From assembly GCA_036417435.1 (NCBI GenBank), contig CM070899.1:68589001-68653000 (forward strand): 64,000 bases of DNA, written 5' to 3'. The notes beneath the pieces were generated by a model that worked only from the letters and a program-made list of their open reading frames with translations, was not told the DNA's origin and ran no database searches. This document shows positions 37,250 through 47,205 of this stretch, piece by piece. A program made the translations under genes and the position numbers. The DNA is from Inia geoffrensis. Lineage: Eukaryota; Chordata; Mammalia; Artiodactyla; Iniidae. Numbering within the stretch: position 1 is the stretch's first letter; every line of letters starts with the position of its first letter.

Positions 37250-37843
37250 GGGACTTCCCTGGTTGTTCAGTGGTAAAGAATCCGCCTTCAAATGCAGGGG
37301 ATGCAGGTTCGATCCCTTGTTGGGGAACTAAGATCCCACATGCCACGGCGCAACTAAGCCCATGCACACCACAACTACTGAGCATGCGCACCTCAACTAG
37401 AGAGCCCACATACCGCAACCTACAGAACCCACATGCTCTGGAGCCTGTGCACCACAACTAGAGAGAGAAAACCCACAGGCCACAACTAGAGAGAAGCTCA
37501 CACACTGCAACGAAGAGCCCATCTGCCGCAACAACAAAAAAAGATTCTTGGGCTTCCCTGGTGGCGCAGTGGTTGAAAGTCCGCCTGCCGATGCAGGGGA
37601 CACGGGTTTGTGCCCCGGTCCGGGAAGATCTCACATGCCACGGAGCGGCTGGTCCCATGAGCCATGGCCACTGGGCCTGCACGTCCGGACCCTGTGCTCC
37701 GCAACGGGAGAGGCCACAGCAGTGAGAGGCCCGCGTACCGCAAAAAAAAAAAAAAAAAAAAAAGATCCTGCATGCTGCAACAAAGATCCCACAAGCCACA
37801 ACGAAGACCCAATGCAGCCAAAAAAATAAAAATAAATAAATGA
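37250..37843 (+). mobile_element. CHR-type SINE (long variant) hosting another SINE
   Basis: The outer copy has head gggacttccctggttgttca, core ggttcgatcccttgttgggg, a body with repeated cacaactagagag units, and an (aaat)n tail reached only after 37765. The inner copy (37550-37760) interrupts it. Confidence 0.88.
37550..37760 (+). mobile_element. CHR-type SINE nested inside a SINE
   Basis: Full-length short-subtype copy with a long poly(A). The flanks aaaaaaagattc and aaaaaaagatcc are the target duplication in the outer SINE. Confidence 0.9.
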
Positions 37844-38026
37844 AAAGACAGATCCTGTTTAAAAAAAAATTATGAAAGACAGAAAAAGAGTAGAGACAGA
37901 TATAGGAACAAAGAACAAGGGTAACAAATAGAAAACAGTAACAAATATGGTAGTTATTAATCTAACCATATCAATAATCATTTTGAACGTCAATGGTCTA
38001 AATGCACCAATTAAAAGACAGATTTA

Positions 38027-38233
38027 GGGCTTCCCTGATGGCGCAGTGGTTGAGAGTTCGCCTGCCGATGCAGGGGACATGGGTTCATGCCCCGGTCCGG
38101 GAAGATCCCACATGCCGCGGAGCGGCTGGGCCCATAAGCCATGGCCACTGAGCCTGCGCGTCTGGAGCCTGTGCCCCGCAACGGGACAGGCCACAACAGT
38201 GAGAGGTCCACGTAGTGCAAAAAAAAAAAAAAG
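38027..38233 (+). mobile_element. CHR-type SINE
   Basis: Full-length short-subtype copy placed in the endonuclease region of the ancient L1, immediately before an L1 tail (38246-38571). Confidence 0.92.
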
Positions 38234-38245
38234 TAAAAGATTTAA

Positions 38246-38571
38246 AGACGAAGACCTACTAGAGAATGGACTTGAGGACGCAGGGAGGGGGAAGGGTAAG
38301 CTGGGACAAAGTGAGAGAGTGGCATGGACATATATACAGTATCAAATGTAAAACCGATAGCTAGTGGGAAGCAGCCGCATAGCACAGGGAGATCAGCTTG
38401 GTGCTTTGTGACCACCTAGAGGGGTGGGATAGGGAGGGTGGGAGGGAGGGAGACACAAGAGGGAAGAGATATGGGGATATATGTATATGTATAACTGATT
38501 CACTGTTATAAAGCAGAAACTAACACACCACTGTTAAGCAATTATACTCCAATAAAGATGTTAAAAAAAAA
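38246..38571 (+). mobile_element. Young LINE-1 3' end, severely truncated
   Basis: Near-identical to the 3' UTR of the L1s at 2985-6214 and 24825-28503 (agagaatggacttgagga, agaggggtgggatagggagg, ctccaataaagatg, A tail). It sits in the same interruption of the host L1 as the SINE at 38027. Confidence 0.92.
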
Positions 38572-38634
38572 AGATTTGTCAGAGTAGATAAAAAAATAAG
38601 ACCTAACTATATGTTGTCTCAAGATGTCCACTTT

Positions 38635-38837
38635 TTTTTTTTTTTTGGCGGTATGCGGGCCCCTCACTGTTGTGGCCTCTCCCGTTGCGGAGCACAGGCT
38701 CCGGACGCGCAGGCTCAGTGGCCACGCTCACGGGCCCAGCCGCTCCGCGGCATGTGGGATCTTCGCGGACCGGGGCACGAACTCGTGTCCCCTGCATTGG
38801 CAGGCGGACTCTCAACCACTGCGCCACCAGGGAAGCC
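38635..38837 (-). mobile_element. CHR-type SINE
   Basis: Full-length reverse copy with a perfect 17-bp target duplication ctcaagatgtccacttt at 38618-38634 and 38838-38854. Confidence 0.95.
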
Positions 38838-39616
38838 CTCAAGATGTCCACTTTATACATAGATTAAAAGTAAACAGACGGAGAAAATATACCATGCTAA
38901 CATTAATCAAAAGAAAGCAGGCGTAGCTATAATAATTTCAGAAACAGCAGACTTCAAAGTAAGGAAATTTATCAGGAATAAGGAAGGACATTACATAATG
39001 ATAAACGGGTCAATTTCCAAAGAGGGTATAAAATACTTAACATGTATGTACCTAACAACAGAATGTTAAAATATATGAGGCAAAAACTAATAGAACTGCA
39101 AAGAGAAGCAGATGAATACACAACCATAGTTGGAGCCCTCAACATCCCCTCTATCAGAAATGGATAGATCCAGCACAAAGAAAATCAGTAAGGACACTGC
39201 TGAACTCAACATCATCAATCAACTAGATATAATGGCCTACTTCATCCAACAACAACAGAATACATTCTCCTCAAGCTTACATGGAACATTCACCATGAGA
39301 GACCACATTCTAGGCCGTAAGACAGACCTTAACAAATTTAAAAGAATAGAAATCATACATTGTCTGCCTCCAGACCACAACAGAATTAAAGTAGAAATCA
39401 ATAACAGAAGGATAACTGGAAAATCCCAAAATATATACAGATGAAATAACACAAGGGTCAAAGAAATCTTAAGAGAAAACACAAAATATCTTGAACTAAA
39501 TGAAGATGAAAATACAGCTATCAAAATTTGGGGGGATCCTGTGGAAGTAATGCTTAGAGGCAAATTTATAGCATTAAATGCATATATTAGAAAAAAAGAT
39601 ATAAAATCAATCAGCT

Positions 39617-39825
39617 GGGCTTCCCTGGTGGCGCAGTGGTTGAGAGTCCGCCTGCCAATGCAGGGGACATGGGTTCATGGCCCGGTCCGGGAAGATCCCA
39701 CATGCCGCGGAGCGGCTGGGCCCGTGAGCCATGGCCGCTGAGCCTGCGCATCCAGAGCCTGTGCTCCGCAATGGGAGAGGCCACAACAGTGAGAGGCCCG
39801 CGTACCGCAAAAAAAAAAAAAAAAA
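39617..39825 (+). mobile_element. CHR-type SINE
   Basis: Full-length copy, very close to the apparent consensus. The target duplication atcaatcagct (39606-39616) has one mismatch with its partner (39826-39836). Confidence 0.93.
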
Positions 39826-40065
39826 ATCCATCAGCTAAGTTTCTACCTTAGGAAACTGTAAAAGGAGAGCAAATTAAATCCAGATTAACAAGAAAAGAAG
39901 TAAAAAGAGCAGAAGTCAATGAAAATGAAAATAAGAAATCAATAGAGAAAAATCAACAAGACCAAACGCTGGTTCTATAGAAAGATAAGTAAACCTCCAG
40001 CCAGGCTAAGAAAAAATGAGGACACAACTTCTGAATATCAGAAACAAAAAAAAATGATATCACTC

Positions 40066-40417
40066 GCTTACATGTGGAATCTAAAAAAATGGTACAAATG
40101 AACCTATTTACAAAAAAGAAATAGAATCACAAATGTAGAAAACAAACATATGGTTACCAAGGGGGAAGGGGGGGAAGGGATAAATTGGGAGATTGGGATT
40201 GACATATACCCACTTCTACATATAAAATAGATAACTAGTAAGAACCTACTGTATAGCACAGGGAACTCTACTCAGTACTCTGTAATGACCTACATGGGAA
40301 TAGAATCTAAAAAAGAGTGGATATGTATATGCATAACTTATCCACTTTGCTGTACAGCTGAAACTAACACAACATTGTAAATCAACTATACTCCAAAAGA
40401 AATTAATTTGAAAAAAG
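40066..40417 (+). mobile_element. LINE-1 3' end, truncated
   Basis: Same 3'-end type as 17334-17638 (tatggttaccaagggggaag, atactccaaaagaaattaat). It splits the linker of the ancient L1, with imperfect flanks aatgatatcactc and aagtgatgtcactac. Confidence 0.88.
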
Positions 40418-40462
40418 TGATGTCACTACAGATCCTATGGATATTAAAAGTATAATAAAGGA

Positions 40463-40586
40463 GGGAATTCCCTGGTGGTCCAGTAGTTAGGACTCCGTGC
40501 TTCCACTGCAGGGGCACCGGTTCCATCCCTGGTTGGGGAACTAAGATCCCACAAACCGCATGGCATGGCCAAAAACAACAACAACA
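40463..40586 (+). mobile_element. Short (about 120-bp) CHR-related SINE
   Basis: Head aattccctggtggtccagta, core ggttccatccctggttgggg, ending catggcatggcc plus A-rich tail. Perfect 17-bp duplication aaaagtataataaagga at 40446-40462 and 40587-40603. Confidence 0.95.
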
Positions 40587-41769
40587 AAAAGTATAATAAA
40601 GGAATACTGTGAACAACTCCCCACCCACAAATTTGATAATCTAGATAAAATAGACCAATTCCTTGAAAGACATATTTTTTGCCAAAATTCACACAATGAA
40701 AATAAACAATCTGAATATATCTGCATCAAAGAAACTGAATCAATAATTAATAATCTTTCAAAATAGAGAGCACTAGGCCCAGATGGGTTCACTGGAAAAT
40801 TCTACCAAACATTTAAGGAAGAAATTACACCAATTCTCTATGATCTCTTTAGAAGACAGAAGGAGGGGGACTAATTCCTAACTCATTCCACTAGGCCAGC
40901 ATTCCCCTAATACCAAAACCGGACAAAAACATCACAAGAAAAAAAAAAAAACCTACAGATCATATCTCTCAGGTACATAGATGCCACAATAAAATATTAG
41001 CAAATCAAATTCAACAATGTATAAAAAGAATTATATACCACGACCAAGCAGGATTTACCTCAGTTATGCAATCAGGCACCTTGGTGTTTACCCAAAGGCG
41101 GTAAAAACTTATATCTACATCAAAACCTTCATACGTGTTTACAGCATCTTTATTCATAATTGCCAAAACCTGGAAGCACCTAAGATGTCCTTCAGTAGAT
41201 GAACAGATAAACAAACTATGGTACACCCAGACAATGAAATATTATTCAGTGCTAAGAAAAAAAAAAGCAATCAAGCCATGAAAAGACATGGAGGAAACTT
41301 AAATGCATATTACTAAGTTAAAGAAGCCAATCTGAAAAGGCTACACACTGTATGATTCCACCTATATGATATTCTGGAAGAGGCAAAACTATGGAGACAG
41401 TAAAAAGATCAGTGGTTACAAAGGGCAAAGGAGGGATTAGTAGGTGAAGTACATACGATTTTTAGAACAGTGAAAATACTGTGTATGATACCAAATAGAT
41501 ACATGTCATCATTCATTTGTCCAAACCCATAGAATGTATAACACCCAGAGTGAACTAGAATTTAAACTACAGACTTTGAGTGATTACCTTGTGTCAATGT
41601 AAGCTCATCAGTTATAACAAATGTACCACCCTAGCGGGGGATGTTTATAATGGGAGAGGTTATGCATGTGTGGGGGTGGGGTACACGGGAAATCTCTACC
41701 ATCTTCCCCTCAATTTTGCTGTGAACCTAAAACTGCTCCTTTAAAAATATACTCCTTCTTATTAGCAAA

Positions 41770-42297
41770 GCAGAAATGGAGACAAAGATGTAGAGGACAA
41801 ACATATGGTCACCAAGGGGGGAAAGAAAGGGGGTGGGATGAATTGGGACATCGGGATTGAGATAAATACACTATTGATACTATGTATAAAATAGATAACT
41901 AATGAGAACCCACTGTACAGCTCAGGGAACTCTACTCAATGCTCTGTGGAGACCTAAATTGGAAGGAACTCCAAAAAAGAGGGGATATATGTATACATAT
42001 AGCTGATTCACTTTGCTGTACGGCAGAAGCTAGCACACATTATAAAGCAACTATATTCCAATTTTTTTTTTTTTTTTTTTGCGGTACGTGGGGCTCTCAC
42101 TGTTGTGGCCTCTCCCGTTGCGGAGCACAGGCTCCAGATGCGCAGGCTCAGCGGCCTTGGCTTACGGGCCCAGCCGCTCCATGGCATGTGGGATCTTCCC
42201 GGACCGGGGCACGAACCCGTGTCCCCTGCATCAGCAGGCAGACTCTCAACCACTGCGCCACCAGGGAAGCCCTCCAATAAATATTAATTTAAAAAAA
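41770..42297 (+). mobile_element. LINE-1 3' end, split by a SINE
   Basis: Same 3'-end class as 17334-17638 and 40066-40417 (catatggtcaccaagggggg, gctgattcactttgctgtac, aataaatattaatttaaaa). A reverse SINE at 42063-42272 breaks it just before its end. Confidence 0.85.
42063..42272 (-). mobile_element. CHR-type SINE inside an L1 tail
   Basis: Full-length reverse copy. The short duplication tccaat at both edges belongs to the ctccaataaa end of the L1. Confidence 0.92.
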
Positions 42298-42353
42298 AAC
42301 AACAACAGTTGAAAACCCTAATTAGTTAATACAGTAATGAATAAACTTTTTTG

Positions 42354-42565
42354 TCCATCTTTTTTTTTTTTTTGCGGTACGTGGGGCTCTCACTGTTGGG
42401 GCCTCTCCCGTTGCGGAGCACAGGCTCCAGACGCGCAGGCTCAGCGGCCATGGCTCACGGGCCTAGCCGCTCTGCAGCCTGTGGTATCTTCCCAGACCGG
42501 GACACGAACCCGTGTCCCCTGCATCGGCAGGCGGACTTTCAACCACTGCACCACCAGGGAAGCCC
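42354..42565 (-). mobile_element. CHR-type SINE
   Basis: Full-length reverse copy, same orientation as the one 80 bp to its left, flanked by taaacttttttg (42342-42353 and 42566-42577). Confidence 0.93.
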
Positions 42566-42577
42566 TAAACTTTTTTG

Positions 42578-43151
42578 CTTCATGTAAAATGAGTTTATAA
42601 AAATATATTCAAAAGTTATATGTTTTCTCTTAAAAAATAAAAATATAGTCTTAAGAAAAAGGAAAAGCAATAGTTATGTTTATACTGACTTACTTTATAG
42701 CTAGTCCTCCAGAAATAGGTTTTCCCTCCCTCCCTCTCTATATATTGGCTCCCTATGCCCACTATTCATGTTTCTTCATCATTCCATTGTCGTCTCAGCA
42801 CATAAAGACCTTTCCAGTTTGGTTACCAATAGTTTCTTGGTATCGCAATTCCAAATTCAAGAAGAAACAAAGTGAATGGTTTAGCCTGCATCAGATATTC
42901 AGCTCTGATTCAAATACACGGTGCTACTTTGGCTGGAGAAGGTATGTGGGATGACCATATTAGGATCATCTGCTCCTTAGTCCAACCTCTTACCCACTGC
43001 CCACTGGTCCTTAGAATGATGTGCCTACAACGTTGGCAGGTTTTTAAAGAAAAGGTTGTGGGCCAGGAGGTCAGGTAACCGTCTTAACTGTTCAAACTGA
43101 AAAGGAAAGGCAAATTTTTCTGGTTTTAATTTCCCAATATTTCCTTAATTT
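42578..43151. other. G2E3 intron 1, unassigned
   Basis: Mixed-composition sequence with no named repeat. The open frame 42676-42954 shows no family signature. Confidence 0.5.
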
Positions 43152-43163
43152 AGAATTGAATTA

Positions 43164-43291
43164 ATGTTGGGACTTCCCTGACAGTCCAGTGGTTAAGACT
43201 CCGTACTTCCACTGCAGGGGGTGCGGGTTCGACCCCTGGTCAGGGAACTAAGATCCCGCATGCTGTGTGGTGTGGCCAAAAAAAAAAATGT

Positions 43292-43332
<41 letters not shown>
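43164..43332 (+). mobile_element. Short CHR-related SINE with microsatellite tail
   Basis: Head gggacttccctgacagtcca, core ggttcgacccctggtcaggg, end gtggtgtggcc, then an A run followed by (at)n and (ag)n. The 12-bp flank agaattgaatta occurs at 43152-43163 and 43333-43344, so the microsatellite lies within the inserted unit. Confidence 0.88.

Positions 43333-43334
<2 letters not shown>
43291..43334. repeat. (AT)n(AG)n microsatellite
   Basis: About 12 AT units, a short acac bridge and about eight AG units grown from the tail of the SINE at 43164. Confidence 0.9.
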
Positions 43335-43335
<1 letters not shown>

Positions 43336-43514
43336 ATTGAATTACTGTAGAAGTGAACACTCATGGACAAATGAGGCTAATTCTCTGTTATAAAGTTAAT
43401 TCTTAAATTACACATAACATATATCATTCTTATAATAAAAAAAAAAAATCCTGCACAGGAAATTAAATGCAAAAAACCCCCCAAAACAAACAGACAAAAA
43501 TAAAGCTTTGTTTT

Positions 43515-43650
43515 TAAAAGTTACTAAATCTTTCAGTGCTTCAGTTTCTTCACCTTAATATAGGGATAATAATAAAACAGCTGTAAAGGCAAAGTGAGAA
43601 ATATGTATAAAGCATTTGGAGTTCTGTGAATATTAGCAAATACTGCTCTA
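43515..43650 (+). repeat. MIR remnant
   Basis: The order cttcagtttcttcacctta, atagggataataataaaaca and ataaagcatttggagttctg is the 3' half of MIR. Confidence 0.6.
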
Positions 43651-44158
43651 AATTTTTTCCCACATGACATGTCTTCTGAGCCTACAATTTCAATACTTAT
43701 TTTTCCATAGTTGTGAAATTTACAAACTATATGCTATCACTAAAATCCCTCTACTAACCTACACAGAATTATATTGTCATCTTTTAATTTTTAACTTTTT
43801 CAGCTTAATAAGATACAATGTGTTAAAACTGTTACACTCCCTGAACACACACAGTTTCAGACTGTAAGGATACTTACTGTTCTGCACCTAGAATTGCAGA
43901 TACAGAGACAAAGAAGATGGGAGCTCTGTCTAGTGCTATTTTGTTTACAACTAAACTGCACTGAGGAAGAAGCACTCTACTGGGGGAAGTCTAGGAAAGT
44001 ATGTGAAACCCACTGGATAAAATTTTAAGGAGAAATAAAAAAGGTCAATGGCTAAATATGCATAAACATGATAGAGGATAGATTTGGAGAATTGTGGTAG
44101 TATGACAGAACATCACAGGTTGGAAAAAAAATGGTGGAATATTACGAAGATGATTCTT

Positions 44159-44369
44159 TTTTTTTTTTTTTTTGCGGTACGCGGGCCTCTCACTATTGTG
44201 GCCTCTCCTGTTGCGGAGCACGGGCTCCAGGCGCGCAGGCTCAGCGGCCATGGCTCACGGGCCCAGCCGCTCTGCGGCATGTGGGATCTTTCCGGACCGG
44301 GGCACGAACCCGTGTCCCCTGCATCGGCAGGCGGACTCTCAACCACTGCACCACCAGGGAAGCCTCCAT
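44159..44369 (-). mobile_element. CHR-type SINE
   Basis: Full-length reverse copy flanked by gaagatgattctt (44146-44158 and 44370-44382). Confidence 0.95.
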
Positions 44370-44589
44370 GAAGATGATTCTTAAAAACAGAGGTTGGAAC
44401 CAGATTAAGAAGGGCTTTGTAAAAAAAAAAAAAGAAAGAAAAAGCTAAAAAATTTGAAATATATATGGTAGACAATGGGAAGCCATCAGAGATTTTTATA
44501 GAGCAATATTTGGAAGGAGAGATTGCAGACAGAGGCAGGAAGCATTACAATCAATCAATCAATCAGTAAGAGTTACAAATTTTCTAACT

Positions 44590-44770
44590 AAATCTAGTTT
44601 TTGACCCCAGTTCAAACATTTTACTAGTTGTGTGAGAACAAATTACAGAACCCCTCTTAGCCTCAGTTTTCTTATGTGAAAATTCCAGTACATATCTCAG
44701 TGTTATTTGTGAAGATTAATGAGATAATGTATGTAAATACTGCACAATGCTTAGTTACTCAATATAATAG
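44590..44770 (+). repeat. MIR remnant
   Basis: agttgtgtgagaacaaatta, cctcagttttcttatgtgaa and gaagattaatgagataatgt follow the MIR order on the plus strand. Confidence 0.75.
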
Positions 44771-44799
44771 GAGATATATGTATCATTTACTATGTGTCA

Positions 44800-45015
44800 C
44801 ATACTATTCTAAGATTTTAATACGTACTGATTCATTTGATTCTCCCAACAGCCCTACAAGATAGGTATTGTTATTATCTCCACTATAGTTGAGGGAATCA
44901 GAAGCACTGAAAGGTTAAGCAGCTTCCTTAGGGTCAGGCAACTACCAAGTCATGGACATGAAATTCAAATGCAAGCAATCTGGGTCCAGTTTCATGCCCT
45001 TAACCAACATATTAC
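44800..45015 (-). repeat. MIR remnant
   Basis: ttctcccaacagccctacaa, ttgttattatctccactata and gaaaggttaagcagcttcct follow the reverse complement of MIR. It lies tail to tail with the plus-strand MIR beside it. Confidence 0.75.
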
Positions 45016-46369
45016 AAAGCCTCTCTAGGAAACATCAAGTCAGTGTTTTAAAAATTCTGGTCAAGTTTTCTAACCTTCAAGTTAAATTTACAGAACCCCA
45101 TCCTCCAGACCTATGGGATCAGAATCTCTGAGATCGGAAATACAGGAATCAGCACTTGACAAACCCTTCAAGGTAATGTGTGCACAATAAAAGTTGAAAC
45201 TCACTTACTTAGGTAGATAGAGCAAAAATCCAAAGAAAAGAGTCCAGGTAAGGAAAAGGAACAGATTAAAATGTAGAGACTAACTTTTTTTTGGAAATTA
45301 CCATTTGCTGGTAGCTTATATGAAATAAACAGAACTTTAAGGTTTGAATAAGCAAAGCTTAACAAAGTATAGCTTATATCTTTACTGCAGTCCTACACAA
45401 AATGTTTAAATTTTAACGATAACTACTGAATATTTAAATTTATTTTTCCTGGCTAATAACGAAACAAAAGTTCATTACCAGGGATGGGAGAGTAGGAGTA
45501 GCCAGCATGGATGAAGGAACGTTTATTCTGAATATTAAGTCCTACTTTTTAAAAGAAATTTATACATTTATATGGTAAGATACCCTGGTGTTAAAATCTT
45601 AAAAGAAGCATAAAATATCTGATCCTATAAAGCAACAAAATTACTCTGGCAGTTTTCAATAAGGTAAGATATAAAATTTCTACACACTTAAATGCTCACT
45701 TATAGTTTACATGTAGGGTACACATTTAAATTATTCCAGAAAGCATGACTTTGTTAGAAGGTTAGCGCTTGATATCTGAGGTAGTTAGTCATTAAAAACA
45801 AATAAAACAAAAAACCGAAACAGAGAAAACCCGATGCTGGAAACATTAGTAGAGTACTTTCAAAATGACCCGCCAATAACCCAGTTGGACAATGAATGAA
45901 GGGGGTGAAAAGGAAGGTCTGTGGAACTAAACTTCATCTCTATTGTTAGCAAACTAAGACGCCCTGTTAATCACCGCTGTTACAATATGTCCAGTTTAAA
46001 TGAGCAAGAGTCTCGGATTTTTGCGTTACCTGAAAAATGTCAACCGTGAAAGAAAAATATCCGGGTTTTGAACACAAAGGATACTCAGATTTCAGTTTAA
46101 ATCCCCACCAGGCATTTCAAAGACTGTCAATTCCCTGCGGTCCACAGTAATAAAAACTACTCCTCTTAGGAGGAACTCGGATCCCCACAGAGCATCTCTT
46201 CATTCTAAAGCTGCCCCCAACCTTCCATCTTTAATAAAGAAAGATTTTTTTGCTTACGGTAAAGCTTTCGCAATAACTACTTCTGAAGCTTCAGCGTTCG
46301 AAACGAATTAGCGGAAATACTGAACTGCGATTACCAGAAAATCAGAGATTAAACAAGGTTTAATCTCGG
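45016..46369. other. G2E3 intron 1, promoter-proximal, unassigned
   Basis: 1.3 kb of A+T-rich, repeat-poor sequence just inside intron 1. No exon recognised. CpG density rises only past about 46250. Confidence 0.5.
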
Positions 46370-46596
46370 GGACGGTGTGGCTTCTGAATCCTCAGTACTC
46401 TATAGGGTTGGCATGTGTGCGCCAACCGTCTGCCTCGACTTCCCGAAGTCCCCACGTCCAGCCCCGCCACCCAACACCCCCAAAGGCACTCCGCGGCCCC
46501 CGCTATACTGTCCCGCCTCCCGATCCCCTGTGCCATCCGACATTTCCGCTTCTCCCCCTGGAATCCTCAGTTCCTTCCCGTCCGCCATCCACTCAC

Positions 46597-46720
46597 CGAG
46601 GCGCGCTGGGCAGAAGTTCCAGAGCGGCAGTGTCACTTTTCCCTTCTCGCGCTGCGCCACACGCCATCCGTGAGCTGCCCCATCCAACGGCCCACACAAT
46701 TCAAATTCGTCCACTTCCGC
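46597..46720 (-). other. G2E3: G2E3 exon 1 (5' UTR); 5' end approximate
   Basis: A strong splice donor (CTCG|GTGAGTGG, GT at 46596-46595) sits at the downstream edge of the CpG island, in the right orientation and place to be the G2E3 first exon. The upstream limit near 46720 is a guess from the ETS-like sites just beyond it. The exon holds an ATG at 46683-46681 that opens a 16-codon uORF in another frame. A second ATG at 46667-46665 stays open to the exon end and is in frame with the canonical start if exon 1 joins the exon at 23409-23449. No transcript evidence is available here. Confidence 0.75.
46700..46705 (-). promoter_or_regulatory. CHR-type cell-cycle element (TTTGAA)
   Basis: TTTGAA on the minus strand, about 100 nt upstream of the exon 1 donor and inside the CpG island. 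CHR elements near start sites recruit DREAM/MuvB complexes that restrict expression to G2/M, which fits the known expression of this gene. No CDE lies at the usual 4-nt spacing, since the nearest GGCGG is 11 nt upstream. It is a short motif and chance occurrence is possible. Confidence 0.5.
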
Positions 46721-47198
46721 CTGCAACCCGGAAGGAGGGCTCAGCTCCTCCCCCTGAAAGGCGGGGCCCGCGGCGACGTGTGAGTTGGGGGAAGGGCGAG
46801 GCGCCCCCGGGCTTTTATTCCGCGGGGTGCTCTCTCTGCTCGGTCCTTTTCCGTTCAGTTTCTTTTGTCTCTCTCCCTAGGTCCAGAGAGAAGTGTGGGA
46901 GCGGGGTTGGTGTTGCTGCCGGGTGGCTCGTGAGAGGATCCTCTTGTTTCTTAAATGGATCGAGACATGCTGAATTTTCTTCACTTCCAGGAAAGGAGAG
47001 AATAAAAGCACTAACCGAGCCCGGACGTTTTCACCCCTCCGCCGTCGCCTAAACACGAGCTACAGCCGGAAGGAAGAAACGAACCCTCCGCATACTTACT
47101 ACGGGGTTTCTTTGGGTCTCCTGAGATCTGTCGCGGCACAGTCAGGACTTTTTACCTCTTTCCTTACCCTGTTTGAGGGAGACAAAAAGCCAAGTGCG

Positions 47199-47205
47199 CC
47201 AATCA
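47199..47205 (+). promoter_or_regulatory. NF-Y-type CCAATCA box
   Basis: CCAATCA lies about 480 nt upstream of G2E3 exon 1. NF-Y boxes commonly accompany CHR elements in G2/M genes, but this one is farther out than usual. Confidence 0.3.

Larger units (their letters stand above)
35345..41765 (+). mobile_element. Ancient near-full-length LINE-1 hosting many later insertions
   Basis: In order: a 5'-UTR-like region (35345-36000); an ORF1-like frame (36026-36415) with a Lys/Glu-rich coiled coil; a linking region (36430-37250) with gccagtagacctgccttgcg; the ORF2 start and endonuclease region (37895-38026, 38572-38620, 38840-39616); linker and RT pieces (39837-40065, 40418-41075); and a long 3' end (41080-41765) whose catgaaaagacatggaggaa and tgctgtgaacctaaaactgc blocks are typical of old L1M-type tails. 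Much of the RT domain is deleted near 41075. Five SINE copies and two younger L1 tails sit in it. Confidence 0.75.
8..46720 (-). other. G2E3: G2E3 gene, 5' half (exon 1 through the exon encoding residue ~292)
   Basis: This minus-strand gene encodes a G2/M-phase ubiquitin ligase. Eight coding exons plus a CpG-island first exon are visible. The exons read continuously from the start codon at 23445-23443 to position 8, 877 coding nt with phase kept across every junction. The predicted protein matches the G2E3 family as I know it: C2HC pre-PHD finger (about residues 11-51), PHD-type fingers (about 79-128, 143-193 and 237-286), then a HECT-like C-terminal domain that lies off the left edge. From established knowledge, the ligase activity has been mapped to the PHD/RING-like fingers rather than the HECT-like domain, and the protein protects early embryos from apoptosis. 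All splice borders seen are AG/GT and no stop or frameshift is present, so the gene looks functional. The 5' limit of exon 1 is estimated. Confidence 0.96.
46370..46830. promoter_or_regulatory. CpG-island promoter of G2E3, possibly bidirectional
   Basis: This is the only CpG-rich stretch in an otherwise A+T-rich window, and it surrounds the exon 1 donor of G2E3. Visible motifs include a GC box (GGCGGGGC, 46760-46767) and two ETS-type cores (CCGGAAG at 46728-46734; GCGGAAGT on the minus strand at 46720-46713). A CHR-type TTTGAA lies on the minus strand at 46705-46700. An NF-Y-type CCAATCA lies upstream at 47199-47205. No TATA box is seen. CpG-island promoters are often bidirectional, and human G2E3 has a divergent noncoding transcript. 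A plus-strand transcript here is only inferred. Confidence 0.85.

Noticed and set aside
37250..39836. Clustered, regularly similar repeats that could superficially suggest an array
   Set aside because: Spacing is irregular, orientation varies and each unit is a SINE with its own poly(A) and target duplication. Not a CRISPR or satellite array.
46375..47052. 225-codon plus-strand open frame over the CpG island
   Set aside because: It runs antisense to G2E3 exon 1, is rich in Pro/Arg/Ser as expected from G+C-rich DNA, and overlaps other long frames. No domain is recognisable.
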